Below are positions 26,141 through 34,979 of a stretch of DNA of 64,000 nucleotides, in pieces. A program made the translations under genes and the position numbers. Source of the stretch: Clostridium pascui (GTDB lineage Bacteria; Bacillota; Clostridia; Clostridiales; Clostridiaceae); contig NZ_JAFBDB010000004.1 of NCBI RefSeq assembly GCF_016908015.1, forward strand, positions 1 to 64,000. The letters are read 5' to 3'. A model generated the notes under the pieces. That model was not told where the DNA came from. It did not search any database and saw nothing but the letters and a program-made list of their open reading frames with translations. Every line of letters starts with the position of its first letter. The stretch's first letter is position 1.

Positions 26141-26186
26141 AAAAAAGCAGTTGTAAAAGATTATAATCTTTTACAACTGCTTTTTT
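26141..26186. terminator. Bidirectional terminator between hesB-like and rubrerythrin genes
   Basis: A 21-bp near-perfect stem (26141-26161 with 26166-26186) centred on TATA, with AAAAAA and TTTTTT at the ends, between convergent genes. Confidence 0.92.
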
Positions 26187-26197
26187 ATTATCTTGGA

Positions 26198-26746
26198 TTA
26201 TTTTCCAAAGTATCTGTTTAAAAGTCCTTTAAATGCTGAGCCATGTCTAGCTTCATCTTTACACATTTCATGTACTGTGTCATGAATTGCATCTAAGTTT
26301 AACTTTTTAGCAAGTGTTGCTAAATCTTTTTTACCTTGGCAAGCTCCATGCTCTGCTTCAAGTCTTAACTGTAAGTTCTTTTCTGTACTAGTTGTTAATA
26401 CTTCTCCTAGTAACTCAGCAAATTTTGCTGCGTGTTCTGCTTCTTCAAAAGCTATTCTCTTATAAGCTTCAGCAATTTCTGGATATCCTTCTCTATCAGC
26501 TTGTCTTGACATTGCAAGATACATTCCAACTTCTGTACATTCTCCTGTGAAGTTTGCTCTTAATCCTTCTATAACCTCTGGATCAACACCTTCTGCTACT
26601 CCTATTTTATGCTCATCTGCCCAAGCAAACTCTCCTTCAACTTTTTCTATAAACTTATCTGATGGCACTCCACACTGTGGGCACTTTTCTGGTGCTGCAT
26701 CTCCTTCATGAATATATCCACATACTGTACATACAAATTTTTTCAT
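26198..26746 (-). CDS. Reverse rubrerythrin (NADH peroxidase-type)
   Basis: A 182-aa protein with the rubredoxin domain first (CTVCGY at 6-9 and CPQCG at 22-25 binding one Fe) and the diiron four-helix domain second ([36 protein letters not shown] and [10 protein letters not shown]). This order, opposite to classic rubrerythrin, marks the reverse rubrerythrins of clostridia, which reduce H2O2 (and O2) with electrons from NAD(P)H via a flavoprotein. The ATG at 26746 has GGGAGG 9 nt upstream. Single-gene unit; the AT-rich palindromes upstream may be the PerR target. Confidence 0.93.
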   Translation of the reverse strand: MKKFVCTVCGYIHEGDAAPEKCPQCGVPSDKFIEKVEGEFAWADEHKIGVAEGVDPEVIEGLRANFTGECTEVGMYLAMSRQADREGYPEIAEAYKRIAFEEAEHAAKFAELLGEVLTTSTEKNLQLRLEAEHGACQGKKDLATLAKKLNLDAIHDTVHEMCKDEARHGSAFKGLLNRYFGK

Positions 26747-26859
26747 AATAAAAATCCTCCCTAAAATCATCTATTTATTTTTTATTTCTAATCCCATCTT
26801 ATGGGGTTATTATCATTTTCAATTATTATTTTAATTTTGCGTTCTGTTGTTTACATTTA

Positions 26860-26873
26860 TTATTATATAATAA
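26860..26873. promoter_or_regulatory. AT-rich palindrome upstream of rubrerythrin (possible PerR site)
   Basis: TTATTATATAATAA is a perfect 14-bp palindrome, followed directly by a second overlapping one (TAATAATTATTA). Reverse rubrerythrins are usually repressed by PerR, whose box is a similar AT-rich 15-mer. The region 26747-27036 is very AT-rich throughout, so chance is a real alternative. Confidence 0.3.
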
Positions 26874-27036
26874 TTATTATTAATTATCAATACCTTTTTT
26901 AAAATTTTTTATGATTACTTTTCATTTCCTAGTATAAATTTTCTATTTAACAGGAATGTCTAATACTTATTTTAGTTTAATTTGGTTTAGTTTACCATAA
27001 CATTTTAGAAAATAATTTGTTAATATTTAAAATATA

Positions 27037-27063
27037 AAGGAGGTGCTTTAGAAAACCTCCCTT
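27037..27063 (-). terminator. Terminator of racemase gene 1
   Basis: AAGGAGGT pairs with ACCTCCCTT around a ~10-nt loop; on the minus strand it runs into TTTATATTTT, 19 bp after the stop codon of the racemase gene. Confidence 0.7.
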
Positions 27064-27081
27064 AATATAAAATATTATATT

Positions 27082-27783
27082 TTAATTGCCTTTTGCTATA
27101 TCCACCGTTCTTTCAGCCAAGATATCTGTAGATGATATAAAATTAAAATCCTTAAACTGACTCTTATCTAAACTATCAAATACTATCGGGAGTTCTGTAC
27201 ATCCAAGTATTATTGTATTAACAGCATCATTTTTAAACTTATTTAATATTTCAATTATCTTGTGCACATCAAAATTCATATCTCCTGCTTTAACCCTATA
27301 TATTAAATCTAATATATAGTTCTTATCATCATTATCAGGCGAAATAATTTCTATATTATACTTGCCACAATAGGTTTCATATACTTTTCCTTTATAAGTT
27401 CCCGTAGTTGCTAAAAGTCCAACTTTGCACTTACCATAGCTTTCATAAATATATTTTCCTACTTCTTCAATCATATTTATAAAAGGCACTTCTACTGCTT
27501 CTGTTAACTTATCATAAAAGTAATGTGCTGTATTACAGGGCATTATAATAATCTGTGCTCCAGCATTTTTCAATTTTACTGCAGTTTCTATCATGTATAC
27601 TAATGGATTTTCTCCTTTCCCTAAAATATAGCTAGTTCTATCGGGAATTTCTACGTTATTATCTATAAGTAAATGAATATTTTCTTGATCATTTTTAGCA
27701 TTTGTATAACTTATAATTTTACTAAACAAGTCACAGGTTGCTTGAGGCCCCATTCCTCCTAAAATCCCTACAATTTTGCTCAT
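27082..27783 (-). CDS. Aspartate/glutamate racemase family protein, copy 1
   Basis: A 233-aa PLP-independent racemase of the Asp/Glu family. The two catalytic cysteines are in IIIMPCNTAHYFYD and IILGCTELPIVFDS; GILGGMGPQATCDLF is the N-terminal signature. It interconverts L- and D-aspartate (or related acids). GAGGGAGG precedes the ATG; it follows the symporter gene by 49 bp, so uptake and racemisation are probably co-expressed. It is closely similar to copy 2 at 30770-31471 throughout. Confidence 0.92.
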   Translation of the reverse strand: MSKIVGILGGMGPQATCDLFSKIISYTNAKNDQENIHLLIDNNVEIPDRTSYILGKGENPLVYMIETAVKLKNAGAQIIIMPCNTAHYFYDKLTEAVEVPFINMIEEVGKYIYESYGKCKVGLLATTGTYKGKVYETYCGKYNIEIISPDNDDKNYILDLIYRVKAGDMNFDVHKIIEILNKFKNDAVNTIILGCTELPIVFDSLDKSQFKDFNFISSTDILAERTVDIAKGN

Positions 27784-27832
27784 TTTCCTCCCTCAACATA
27801 AAAATTATTTCGTATATCTCACTCTCTTACAC

Positions 27833-29071
27833 TTAAGAATTATTCTTTATATAAGCTTTGTCATAATCAATCTCATTTTCAGTAGCACCAACTACTATGG
27901 ACCCTGCTACATCTCCTATAACATTTACGGATGTTCTTCCCATATCAAGTATTCTATCTATACCTGCAATTAAGGCAGCACCTTCAAGTGGCAGCCCTAC
28001 AGAAGATAAAACCATCATGAGCATCATAAATCCTGCCCCTGGAACCCCTGCTGTACCAATAGAGGCTAGGAGTGCTGTTAAAAGTACAGTAATTTGCTGC
28101 CCTGGTGTCAATGCTATTCCATACACTTGAGCAATAAATATTGCACTTACTCCTTGATATATAGCTGTTCCATCCATATTTATTGTTGCACCTAAAGGAA
28201 GCACAAAACTTGCTATTCCTTCGGATACACCAAACTTCTCCATAACAGTTTTGATAGTTAAAGGTAATGTTCCAGAACTACTGCTTGTGCTAAACGCTAA
28301 GGCTGCTGGACCTGAAACTCCTTTAAAAAACTCAGCTGGTGATATTTTTGAAAATGCTTTAATAGAAAGTGAGTAAACTAATATTGAATGTAATATGAAG
28401 CCTGCATAACAAACAAGTATTAATTTAATTAATGGAAGTAATACCTTGGGACCGTTAGCTGCAATAACAGGAACTATAAGTGCAAACACTCCATAAGGTG
28501 CTAAATTCATTATCATTTCAGTTATTTTATACATAATTTCAGCTAAACTATTGCAGAACTTTAGATACACTTCTCCCTTTTCTCCAATATAAGTTGCCGA
28601 TACTCCTGTAAAAATTGCGAAGAATATAATTTGAAGCATATTTCCCTTTACAAGTGCATCTATTGGATTTGTTGGAATAATATCAATTAATGTTTGAATT
28701 AATGATGGTGCCTGATTTACTTTTGGCTGAGCTCCCGCTATAAGCTTAACTCCTACTCCAGGTTTAAATACATTTGCAAGAACTAATCCTATAGCTATAG
28801 CTACTCCCGTAGTTAAGAAGAAATAAAGTATGGTCTTTCCTCCAATTCTGCCAAGCTTTTTAATATCTCCAACGCTTGCTGCACCAATTACTAAAGATGC
28901 AAACACCAATGGAACTATAGTCATCTTAATAAGATTTAAAAATAGTGTTCCTATAGGCTTTATATAATCTGAAGCAAATTTAGGTGATGAAGTGAAAAAT
29001 AATCCTACTATTACTCCAAGTATTAAGCCTATCATTATTTTTGTTACAAGACTCATCTTCCTTTCTTTCAT
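27833..29071 (-). CDS. Dicarboxylate/amino acid:cation symporter (DAACS/GltP type), copy 1
   Basis: A 412-aa secondary transporter for glutamate, aspartate or C4-dicarboxylates driven by Na+ or H+. Polytopic membrane protein with the family hallmarks: serine-rich AFSTSSSSGTLPLTIKT (re-entrant loop), LPLGATINMDGTAIYQGV and AGVPGAGFMMLMMVL, then DRILDMGRTSVNVIGD. GGGGGC precedes the ATG. It pairs with racemase 1 downstream and duplicates the pair at 31508-32767. Confidence 0.95.
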   Translation of the reverse strand: MKERKMSLVTKIMIGLILGVIVGLFFTSSPKFASDYIKPIGTLFLNLIKMTIVPLVFASLVIGAASVGDIKKLGRIGGKTILYFFLTTGVAIAIGLVLANVFKPGVGVKLIAGAQPKVNQAPSLIQTLIDIIPTNPIDALVKGNMLQIIFFAIFTGVSATYIGEKGEVYLKFCNSLAEIMYKITEMIMNLAPYGVFALIVPVIAANGPKVLLPLIKLILVCYAGFILHSILVYSLSIKAFSKISPAEFFKGVSGPAALAFSTSSSSGTLPLTIKTVMEKFGVSEGIASFVLPLGATINMDGTAIYQGVSAIFIAQVYGIALTPGQQITVLLTALLASIGTAGVPGAGFMMLMMVLSSVGLPLEGAALIAGIDRILDMGRTSVNVIGDVAGSIVVGATENEIDYDKAYIKNNS

Positions 29072-29283
29072 TTGAACGCGCCCCCTGTATTAGATTTTCA
29101 ATTAAATATATATTATTTCAGCATTACATTAATTCCTAAATTTTGAAAATTTATTTCGAAAAACTTGCGTTTCACCGTTGTCTTGTCCATCAAAAACTTA
29201 ATACATCTTGTATTTTTGCATGTAATTTTAATTTTTCCTGCAAATAAACCTTGTATATGTATACACTTCTTAGTAAGGCATAT

Positions 29284-29318
29284 AAAAAAGAAGTTTGCTT
29301 ATCGCAAACTTCTTTTTT
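29284..29318 (-). terminator. Terminator of aspA
   Basis: A 15-bp perfect stem AAAAAAGAAGTTTGC / GCAAACTTCTTTTTT with a 5-nt loop, 12 bp after the aspA stop codon. It separates the malic enzyme-aspA transcript from the second symporter-racemase pair. Confidence 0.92.
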
Positions 29319-29330
29319 GTATGCTTATTT

Positions 29331-30743
29331 CTATTTCCTTAAGAGTTCCTTCCCCGATATCCCTGGTTCAGTCATACCATATGCATCAAATATCACATCT
29401 AGTTCCGCTTCCTTTAATAAACCTTCCTTTAATATAAGTTCTCTTACAGATTCTCCAGTTTTTATAGCAGTTTTAGCTATTTTAGCTGAATTTTTATACC
29501 CTACATGTGGGCATATGGCAGTTATTATACCTACACTATTTTCAACTAAGTCCTTACAACGCTTTTCATTTGCTGTGATGCCATTTACACAGTTTTCTAT
29601 AAAGGTTTTAACTCCATTTGTAAGAGTTTCTATGGATTCAAATAGGTTATAATAAAGCACTGGTTCAAAGGCATTTAACTCTAACTGTCCTGCTTCTGCT
29701 GCCATAGTAATTGTCATATCATTTCCTATTATATTAAATGCTACTTGGCTAACTACTTCAGGTATTACCGGGTTAACCTTACCAGGCATTATAGATGATC
29801 CATTTTGTTTTGCCGGAAGATTAATTTCTCCTATGCCTGTTCTTGGCCCCGAAGATAATAATCTTAAATCATTTGATATTTTAGATAAATTTATTGCACA
29901 AACTTTTAAAGCTCCAGATACCGCTGCAAAGGTATCTAGGTTTTGAGTACCATCTATTAAATCATCACATTGTGCAAGCTCTAATTCTGTAACTATGCTT
30001 AAATTAGGAGTTACATTTTTTACATATTCTTCATCAGCATTTATTCCAGTTCCTATAGCAGTTGCCCCTATGCTTACATGTCTTAAATCTTCCATAGATC
30101 TCTTAATTCTAGTTATATCTCTTTTTACTGCATCTGCATATGCCTTAAATTCCTGTCCAAGTCTTATTGGAACTGCATCTTGAAGTTGAGTTCTTCCCAT
30201 CTTAATTACATGATCAAACTCTTGTGATTTGTTTAGTAAGGCGTCTACTAAGGCATTTAACTGTATTAAAGATTCATTTAATAATCTTATAGCTGCGATT
30301 TTGCCGCCTGTTGGTATAACATCATTTGTAGATTGTCCCATGTTGACATGATCATTAGGATGAACTACGCTGTAATCTCCTTTTTCCCCTCCAAGGATTT
30401 CTATAGCTATATTTGCTACAACCTCATTTGCATTCATGTTCATTGATGTGCCTGCGCCGCCCTGTACAGCATCTGTTATAAACTCTTCATGATAATTACC
30501 CTTTATAATTTCATCACAAGCTTTCACAATAGCATTTCCAACTTTTCTATTTAAGAGTTCAATATCCATATTTGTTATAGCTGCTGCTTTTTTTATTTCA
30601 GCTAATGCTTTTATAAGCTGCGGATGAATTTTACGTCCTGTTATATTAAAATTTTCATAGGCCCTTAAAGTTTGTACTCCATAATAAGCATTTATCGGAA
30701 CTTCTTTTTCTCCTATTGAGTCACTTTCTATTCTATATCTCAT
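29331..30743 (-). CDS. aspA: Aspartate ammonia-lyase
   Basis: A 470-aa enzyme of the fumarase/aspartase superfamily that reversibly splits L-aspartate to fumarate and NH3. Family signatures: HPNDHVNMGQSTNDVIPT, GRTQLQDAVPIRLGQEF, and the mobile SS loop with the catalytic Ser in GSSIMPGKVNPVIPEV. Length matches AspA (~470). GGGGG precedes the ATG. It is the last gene of the run malic enzyme - symporter 2 - racemase 2 - aspA (gaps of 23-36 bp), so the operon takes up aspartate or malate, racemises D-aspartate and feeds fumarate. Confidence 0.95.
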   Translation of the reverse strand: MRYRIESDSIGEKEVPINAYYGVQTLRAYENFNITGRKIHPQLIKALAEIKKAAAITNMDIELLNRKVGNAIVKACDEIIKGNYHEEFITDAVQGGAGTSMNMNANEVVANIAIEILGGEKGDYSVVHPNDHVNMGQSTNDVIPTGGKIAAIRLLNESLIQLNALVDALLNKSQEFDHVIKMGRTQLQDAVPIRLGQEFKAYADAVKRDITRIKRSMEDLRHVSIGATAIGTGINADEEYVKNVTPNLSIVTELELAQCDDLIDGTQNLDTFAAVSGALKVCAINLSKISNDLRLLSSGPRTGIGEINLPAKQNGSSIMPGKVNPVIPEVVSQVAFNIIGNDMTITMAAEAGQLELNAFEPVLYYNLFESIETLTNGVKTFIENCVNGITANEKRCKDLVENSVGIITAICPHVGYKNSAKIAKTAIKTGESVRELILKEGLLKEAELDVIFDAYGMTEPGISGKELLRK

Positions 30744-30769
30744 TTTAAAATCCCCCTAAATATTAATTA

Positions 30770-31471
30770 TTAATTAGCTTTAGCGAGTTCTACTGTCCTC
30801 TTTGCCAAAACATCTGTGGATGATATAAAATTAAAGTCTTTAAATAGCTCTTTATCTAAACTATCGAACACCAATGGAAGCTCTGTGCATCCAAGTATTA
30901 TCGTATTAACTCCATTATGTTTAAATCCATTTAATACTTCTATTATTTTGTCTATATTAAAATTTATATCTCCTGCTTTAACCTTATAAATTAAATCTAA
31001 AATAAAGTTTTTATCCTCATCCTTTGGCGAAATAATTTCTATATTATACTTTGCACAATAATTTTCATACACTTTACCCTCATAAGTTCCTGTTGTAGCA
31101 AGAAGCCCCGCTTTACACTTACCATAACTTTCATAAATATACCTTCCAACTTCTTCAATCATATTTATAAAAGGTATCTCAACAGCTTCTGTAAGCTTAT
31201 TATAGAAATAATGTGCTGTGTTGCAAGGAATTATAATCACCTCTGCTCCAGCATTTCTAAGTTTTACTACTGTTTCTACCATAGGTGTTATTGGATTTTC
31301 TCCTTTACCCAGAATGTAGTTCGTTCTATCAGGAATCTCCACATTATTATCTATAAGTAAGTGAATATTTTCCTGATCACTTTTAGCCTTTGTATAACTT
31401 ATAATCTTATTAAACAAATCACAAGTTGCTTGAGGTCCCATTCCTCCTAAAATGCCAACAGTTTTACTCAT
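30770..31471 (-). CDS. Aspartate/glutamate racemase family protein, copy 2
   Basis: A 233-aa paralogue of the protein at 27082 with the same catalytic cysteines (IIIPCNTAHYFYN and ILGCTELPLVFDS) and the same N-terminal GILGGMGPQATCDLF. Most differences are conservative. GGGGG precedes the ATG. It sits 36 bp after symporter 2 and 26 bp before aspA, which would let the cell convert D-aspartate to the L-form needed by aspartase. Confidence 0.92.
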   Translation of the reverse strand: MSKTVGILGGMGPQATCDLFNKIISYTKAKSDQENIHLLIDNNVEIPDRTNYILGKGENPITPMVETVVKLRNAGAEVIIIPCNTAHYFYNKLTEAVEIPFINMIEEVGRYIYESYGKCKAGLLATTGTYEGKVYENYCAKYNIEIISPKDEDKNFILDLIYKVKAGDINFNIDKIIEVLNGFKHNGVNTIILGCTELPLVFDSLDKELFKDFNFISSTDVLAKRTVELAKAN

Positions 31472-31507
31472 ATTAATCCCCCAATTAAGAACATGATTTT
31501 ATATATT

Positions 31508-32767
31508 TTAAACTTCTGCATTTTTAAAGCTATTCTTATTTTTTATCGAAGCCTTACTATAGTCTATTTCACTTTCAGTTCCTGCAATTACAATACACGC
31601 TCCTACATTTCCTGTAACATTTACAGCAGTTCTTCCCATATCAAGTATTCTATCTATACCAGCAATTAATGCAGCTCCTTCAAGCGGAAGACCTACAGAA
31701 GATAAAACCATCATTAGCATCATAAATCCTGCTCCTGGAACTCCTGCTGTTCCAATTGAAGCGAGTAGTGCTGTAAGGAGTATAGTTATTTGCTGTGAAA
31801 CCGATAATGAAATTCCATAAGCCTGCGCAATAAATATTGCACAAACTGCTTGATATATTGCTGTTCCATCCATATTTATTGTAGTACCTAGCGGAAGTAC
31901 AAAACTTGCTATTCCTTCTGATACCCCAAATTTTTCTCTTACTGTTTTAAGAGCTACAGGTAAAGTTCCTGCTCCACTGCTTGTGCTAAATGCTATAGCT
32001 GTTGGCGCTGAAGTTCCCCTTAAAAATTCCAGTGGTGATATTTTTGAAAACATACTAACAGAAAATGAGTACGCTATTATTGCATGTAATATATAACCAG
32101 CATAACAAACTAATATTACTTTGATTAGTGGGATCAGTACCGCTGGTCCATTAGTTGCAATGACAGGAACTATAAGTGCAAACACTCCATAAGGTGCTAC
32201 ATTCATTATTACTTCAGTTAACTTATACATTATTTCAGCTAAACTATCACAAAACTTTAAGTAAGCTTCTCCTTTTTCCCCAATATAAGTTGCTCCTACT
32301 CCTGTAAATACTGCAAAGAATATAATTTGAAGCATATTTCCTTTAGCAAGTGCATCTATTGGATTTGTTGGAACAATATCAAGTAATGTTTGAATTAAAG
32401 ATGGTGCTTCAGTAGCCTTTTGCTGAGCTCCCGCTATCAATGTCACACCAACTCCAGGCTTAAATATGTTGGCAAGAACTAATCCTATGATTATCGCTAT
32501 GGCAGTAGTTCCAAAGAAATAAATCATAGTCTTTCCGCCAATTCTACCAAGTTTTTTAACGTCTCCAACACTTGCTGCCCCAACCACCAAGGATGAAAAT
32601 ACCAATGGAACTATAGTCATTTTAATAAGGTTCAAAAATAATGTCCCTATGGGCTTTATATAGTTTGTAGCAATTTTAGGTGAGGATGTAAAAAATAATC
32701 CTATTATTACTCCAAGTATTAAACCTAGCATTATTTTGGTTACAAGACTAATTTTCTTTTTACCCAT
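31508..32767 (-). CDS. Dicarboxylate/amino acid:cation symporter (DAACS/GltP type), copy 2
   Basis: A 419-aa paralogue of the transporter at 27833, with the same architecture and the signatures AFSTSSGAGTLPVALKT, LPLGTTINMDGTAIYQAV and DRILDMGRTAVNVTGN. The substrate-proximal serine-rich loop differs (SSGAG versus SSSSG), which may mean somewhat different substrates. It lies 23 bp after the malic enzyme gene and 36 bp before racemase 2. Confidence 0.95.
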   Translation of the reverse strand: MGKKKISLVTKIMLGLILGVIIGLFFTSSPKIATNYIKPIGTLFLNLIKMTIVPLVFSSLVVGAASVGDVKKLGRIGGKTMIYFFGTTAIAIIIGLVLANIFKPGVGVTLIAGAQQKATEAPSLIQTLLDIVPTNPIDALAKGNMLQIIFFAVFTGVGATYIGEKGEAYLKFCDSLAEIMYKLTEVIMNVAPYGVFALIVPVIATNGPAVLIPLIKVILVCYAGYILHAIIAYSFSVSMFSKISPLEFLRGTSAPTAIAFSTSSGAGTLPVALKTVREKFGVSEGIASFVLPLGTTINMDGTAIYQAVCAIFIAQAYGISLSVSQQITILLTALLASIGTAGVPGAGFMMLMMVLSSVGLPLEGAALIAGIDRILDMGRTAVNVTGNVGACIVIAGTESEIDYSKASIKNKNSFKNAEV

Positions 32768-32790
32768 TTGATCGCCCCCTATAATATTTA

Positions 32791-33966
32791 TTATTTTATT
32801 CTAGCAATACCAGTTTTTATGGCTATTTCTCCTACTTTTCTAGAAACAGCTTTTACTACCTCTTTATTAAATGGGTCTGGAATTATATATGTTTCAGTTA
32901 ATTCTTCATCCTTAACAATACTTGAAATTGCTTCTGCTGCTGCAAGTTTCATTTCTTCTGTTATTTCTCTTGCTCGTACATCTAACGCCCCTCTAAATAT
33001 TCCAGGAAAAACAAGTACATTATTTATTTGATTTGGATAATCAGATCTTCCTGTAGCTACAACCCTTGCTCCACCCTTTTTAGCCTCCTCTGGAAGGATT
33101 TCAGGTGCAGGATTTGCCATAGCAAAAATTATAGAATCTTTATTCATTGTAGAAACCATCTCTGCATTTAATACATTGGGTCCTGAAACTCCGATAAATA
33201 CGTCTTTTTCTTTTATAATATCTTTTAATGTGCCTTTTTCAAAACTTCTATTTGTAACCTTTGCAATTTCTACTTGAGCTTTGTTCATCCACTCTTCTCC
33301 TTCTACCAAAGCTCCCTTTAAGTCACACATAATAATATCTCTTGCTCCTCTTGCCATTAAAAGCTTACATATAGATATTCCAGCAGAGCCTGCTCCATTT
33401 ATAACTATCTTTGCATTTTCTATCTTTTTATCTACAAGTTTTAATGCGTTTAGAAGGCCTGCCAAAACCACTATAGCTGTACCATGCTGATCATCATGAA
33501 ATACAGGTATATCAAGCTCTTCTTTAAGCCTTTTTTCTATTTCAAAACATCTTGGCGCTGAAATATCCTCTAAGTTTATTCCTCCAAAGGTTGGGGATAA
33601 GTACTTAACTGTCTTTATTATTTCTTCTACATCCTTTGTATCTAAGCATATAGGAAATGCATCTACATCTGCAAATTCCTTGAATAATATCGCCTTTCCC
33701 TCCATAACTGGCATAGCAGCTTCTGGTCCTATATCTCCAAGTCCGAGTACTGCTGTTCCATCTGTAACTACTGCAACTAAGTTCTTTTTAGCTGTATACT
33801 TATATACATTCTCTACATCTTCATATATCCTTCTACAGGGTTCTGCTACCCCAGGAGTATAAGCAATACTTAAATCTTCTCTATTTTTCACTGTAACTTT
33901 AGATATAACTTCTACCTTACCACACTTTTCTTCGTGAAGCTTTAGGCTCATTTCTTTATAATCCAT
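32791..33966 (-). CDS. NAD(P)-dependent malic enzyme
   Basis: A 391-aa short-type malic enzyme that oxidatively decarboxylates malate to pyruvate and CO2. Motifs: SIAYTPGVAEPCR (catalytic Tyr), GLGDIGPEAAMPVMEGKA (catalytic Lys), the acidic metal site FGGINLEDISAPRCFEIE and DIPVFHDDQHGTA, and the NAD loop VINGAGSAGIS. GGGGG before the ATG at 33966 decides the start over an upstream codon at 34005. First gene of the dicarboxylate operon, behind the cre-like and palindromic sites at 34017-34148. Confidence 0.95.
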   Translation of the reverse strand: MDYKEMSLKLHEEKCGKVEVISKVTVKNREDLSIAYTPGVAEPCRRIYEDVENVYKYTAKKNLVAVVTDGTAVLGLGDIGPEAAMPVMEGKAILFKEFADVDAFPICLDTKDVEEIIKTVKYLSPTFGGINLEDISAPRCFEIEKRLKEELDIPVFHDDQHGTAIVVLAGLLNALKLVDKKIENAKIVINGAGSAGISICKLLMARGARDIIMCDLKGALVEGEEWMNKAQVEIAKVTNRSFEKGTLKDIIKEKDVFIGVSGPNVLNAEMVSTMNKDSIIFAMANPAPEILPEEAKKGGARVVATGRSDYPNQINNVLVFPGIFRGALDVRAREITEEMKLAAAEAISSIVKDEELTETYIIPDPFNKEVVKAVSRKVGEIAIKTGIARIK

Positions 33967-34016
33967 AATATCCCCCTTTAATTCTAAACTTAAGTACATA
34001 ATCATTCCTAATATAA

Positions 34017-34034
34017 ATCAATTGGCCAATTGAT
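34017..34034. promoter_or_regulatory. Perfect 18-bp palindrome upstream of malic enzyme
   Basis: ATCAATTGGCCAATTGAT reads the same on both strands and lies 51 bp upstream of the malic enzyme ATG, between the likely promoter and the ribosome binding site. A specific repressor or activator site is inferred; the binding protein is unknown, the DcuR-type regulator next door being one candidate. Confidence 0.5.
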
Positions 34035-34134
34035 ATTTTTTGTATATTTATTGCTTAAATATATATTATCCTAATTTTCTAACAGTTTCTATATTACATA
34101 AGTATTGCAATTGTTTTGTAACTTATGTTATTAT

Positions 34135-34148
34135 CGTTAACGTTTACA
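34135..34148 (-). promoter_or_regulatory. CcpA cre-like site
   Basis: On the minus strand TGTAAACGTTAACG matches the catabolite-responsive element TGWAANCGNTNWCA at 13 of 14 positions (last base G for A), ~170 bp upstream of the malic enzyme start. A CATAAGT/ACTTATG inverted repeat lies between it and the gene at about 34095-34128. The rest of the 33967-34283 gap shows nothing else beyond the 34211 terminator. Confidence 0.5.
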
Positions 34149-34210
34149 CATGAACTTTATCAATTTAAAGCAGTTGTGAATTTTAAATATATATATTTTT
34201 GCAAAAATTA

Positions 34211-34248
34211 AAAGTTACAAAGCACTTTTATTAGTTCTTTGCAACTTT
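34211..34248 (-). terminator. Terminator of the DcuSR-type operon
   Basis: A 12-bp stem AAAGTTACAAAG / CTTTGCAACTTT with one mismatch and a 14-nt loop; the minus strand then reads TTTTAATTTTTGC. It lies 35 bp after the response regulator stop codon. Confidence 0.78.
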
Positions 34249-34283
34249 CACACATACCTAATTTCACTAATTTTTTTTATATA

Positions 34284-34979
34284 TTATTTGATTGTGAATT
34301 TATTATCTATCGAAATTTTATATTTAGTTTTTGGTCTTCCCACTTCTCCATATTCTATGTCTCTTATTAGTTCACCAAATGATGACATATATTCTAGATA
34401 TCTTCTTATGGTAACTCTAGATAATTTCATTCCTTCAGCTATTTCTTCTGAAGTAAAATATTCCTCTTTATAATCCTTTATAAACTTTTTTATTCTATAT
34501 AAAGTTCTCTCATTTATGCCCTTTTGAAATTCTTCGCCTAAACTTAAGGAATTTTGGCTTGTTATCTTATCTATATCTTCTTGATTTAGAGTAGACTTTT
34601 CTTTTAAAAGCTCATATCTTAATTTAAATTTATTTAATGCCTCCTTAAACCTATCATATTCAAAGGGTTTTACAAGATAATCTATAGCACCGAGCTTTAA
34701 TACTTCATTTAATTTATTTGTTTCGTGTGCAGCTGTTACCATTATTACATCTGTCATTATATGCTGTTTTCTAATTTCTTTTAAGAATTCTATTCCATCC
34801 AATTTTGGCATATATAAGTCTAGTATAACTAATTGCATTTGTTTGGTCTTTATTGTATTTAATGCTTCATTTCCATTACTGCAAACCCCAATTACTTTAA
34901 ATCCTTCTATGCTTTCCGTGTATCTTTTATTTATTTGCGCTACCATTGGATCATCCTCTACTATAAGTACGTTAATCAT
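34284..34979 (-). CDS. DcuR/CitB-type response regulator
   Basis: A 231-aa regulator: receiver domain with DD pocket (VLIVEDDPMV), phospho-Asp in LVILDLYMPKLDG, Thr/Ser in MVTAAHE and Lys in YLVKPFEY, then the CitB-type C-terminal HTH (FTSEEIAEGMKLSRVTIRRY). CitB/DcuR regulators control uptake and fermentation of citrate, malate, fumarate or other C4-dicarboxylates. It overlaps the kinase gene by 8 bp. Very likely targets: the malic enzyme-symporter-racemase-aspA operon just downstream. Confidence 0.93.
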   Translation of the reverse strand: MINVLIVEDDPMVAQINKRYTESIEGFKVIGVCSNGNEALNTIKTKQMQLVILDLYMPKLDGIEFLKEIRKQHIMTDVIMVTAAHETNKLNEVLKLGAIDYLVKPFEYDRFKEALNKFKLRYELLKEKSTLNQEDIDKITSQNSLSLGEEFQKGINERTLYRIKKFIKDYKEEYFTSEEIAEGMKLSRVTIRRYLEYMSSFGELIRDIEYGEVGRPKTKYKISIDNKFTIK

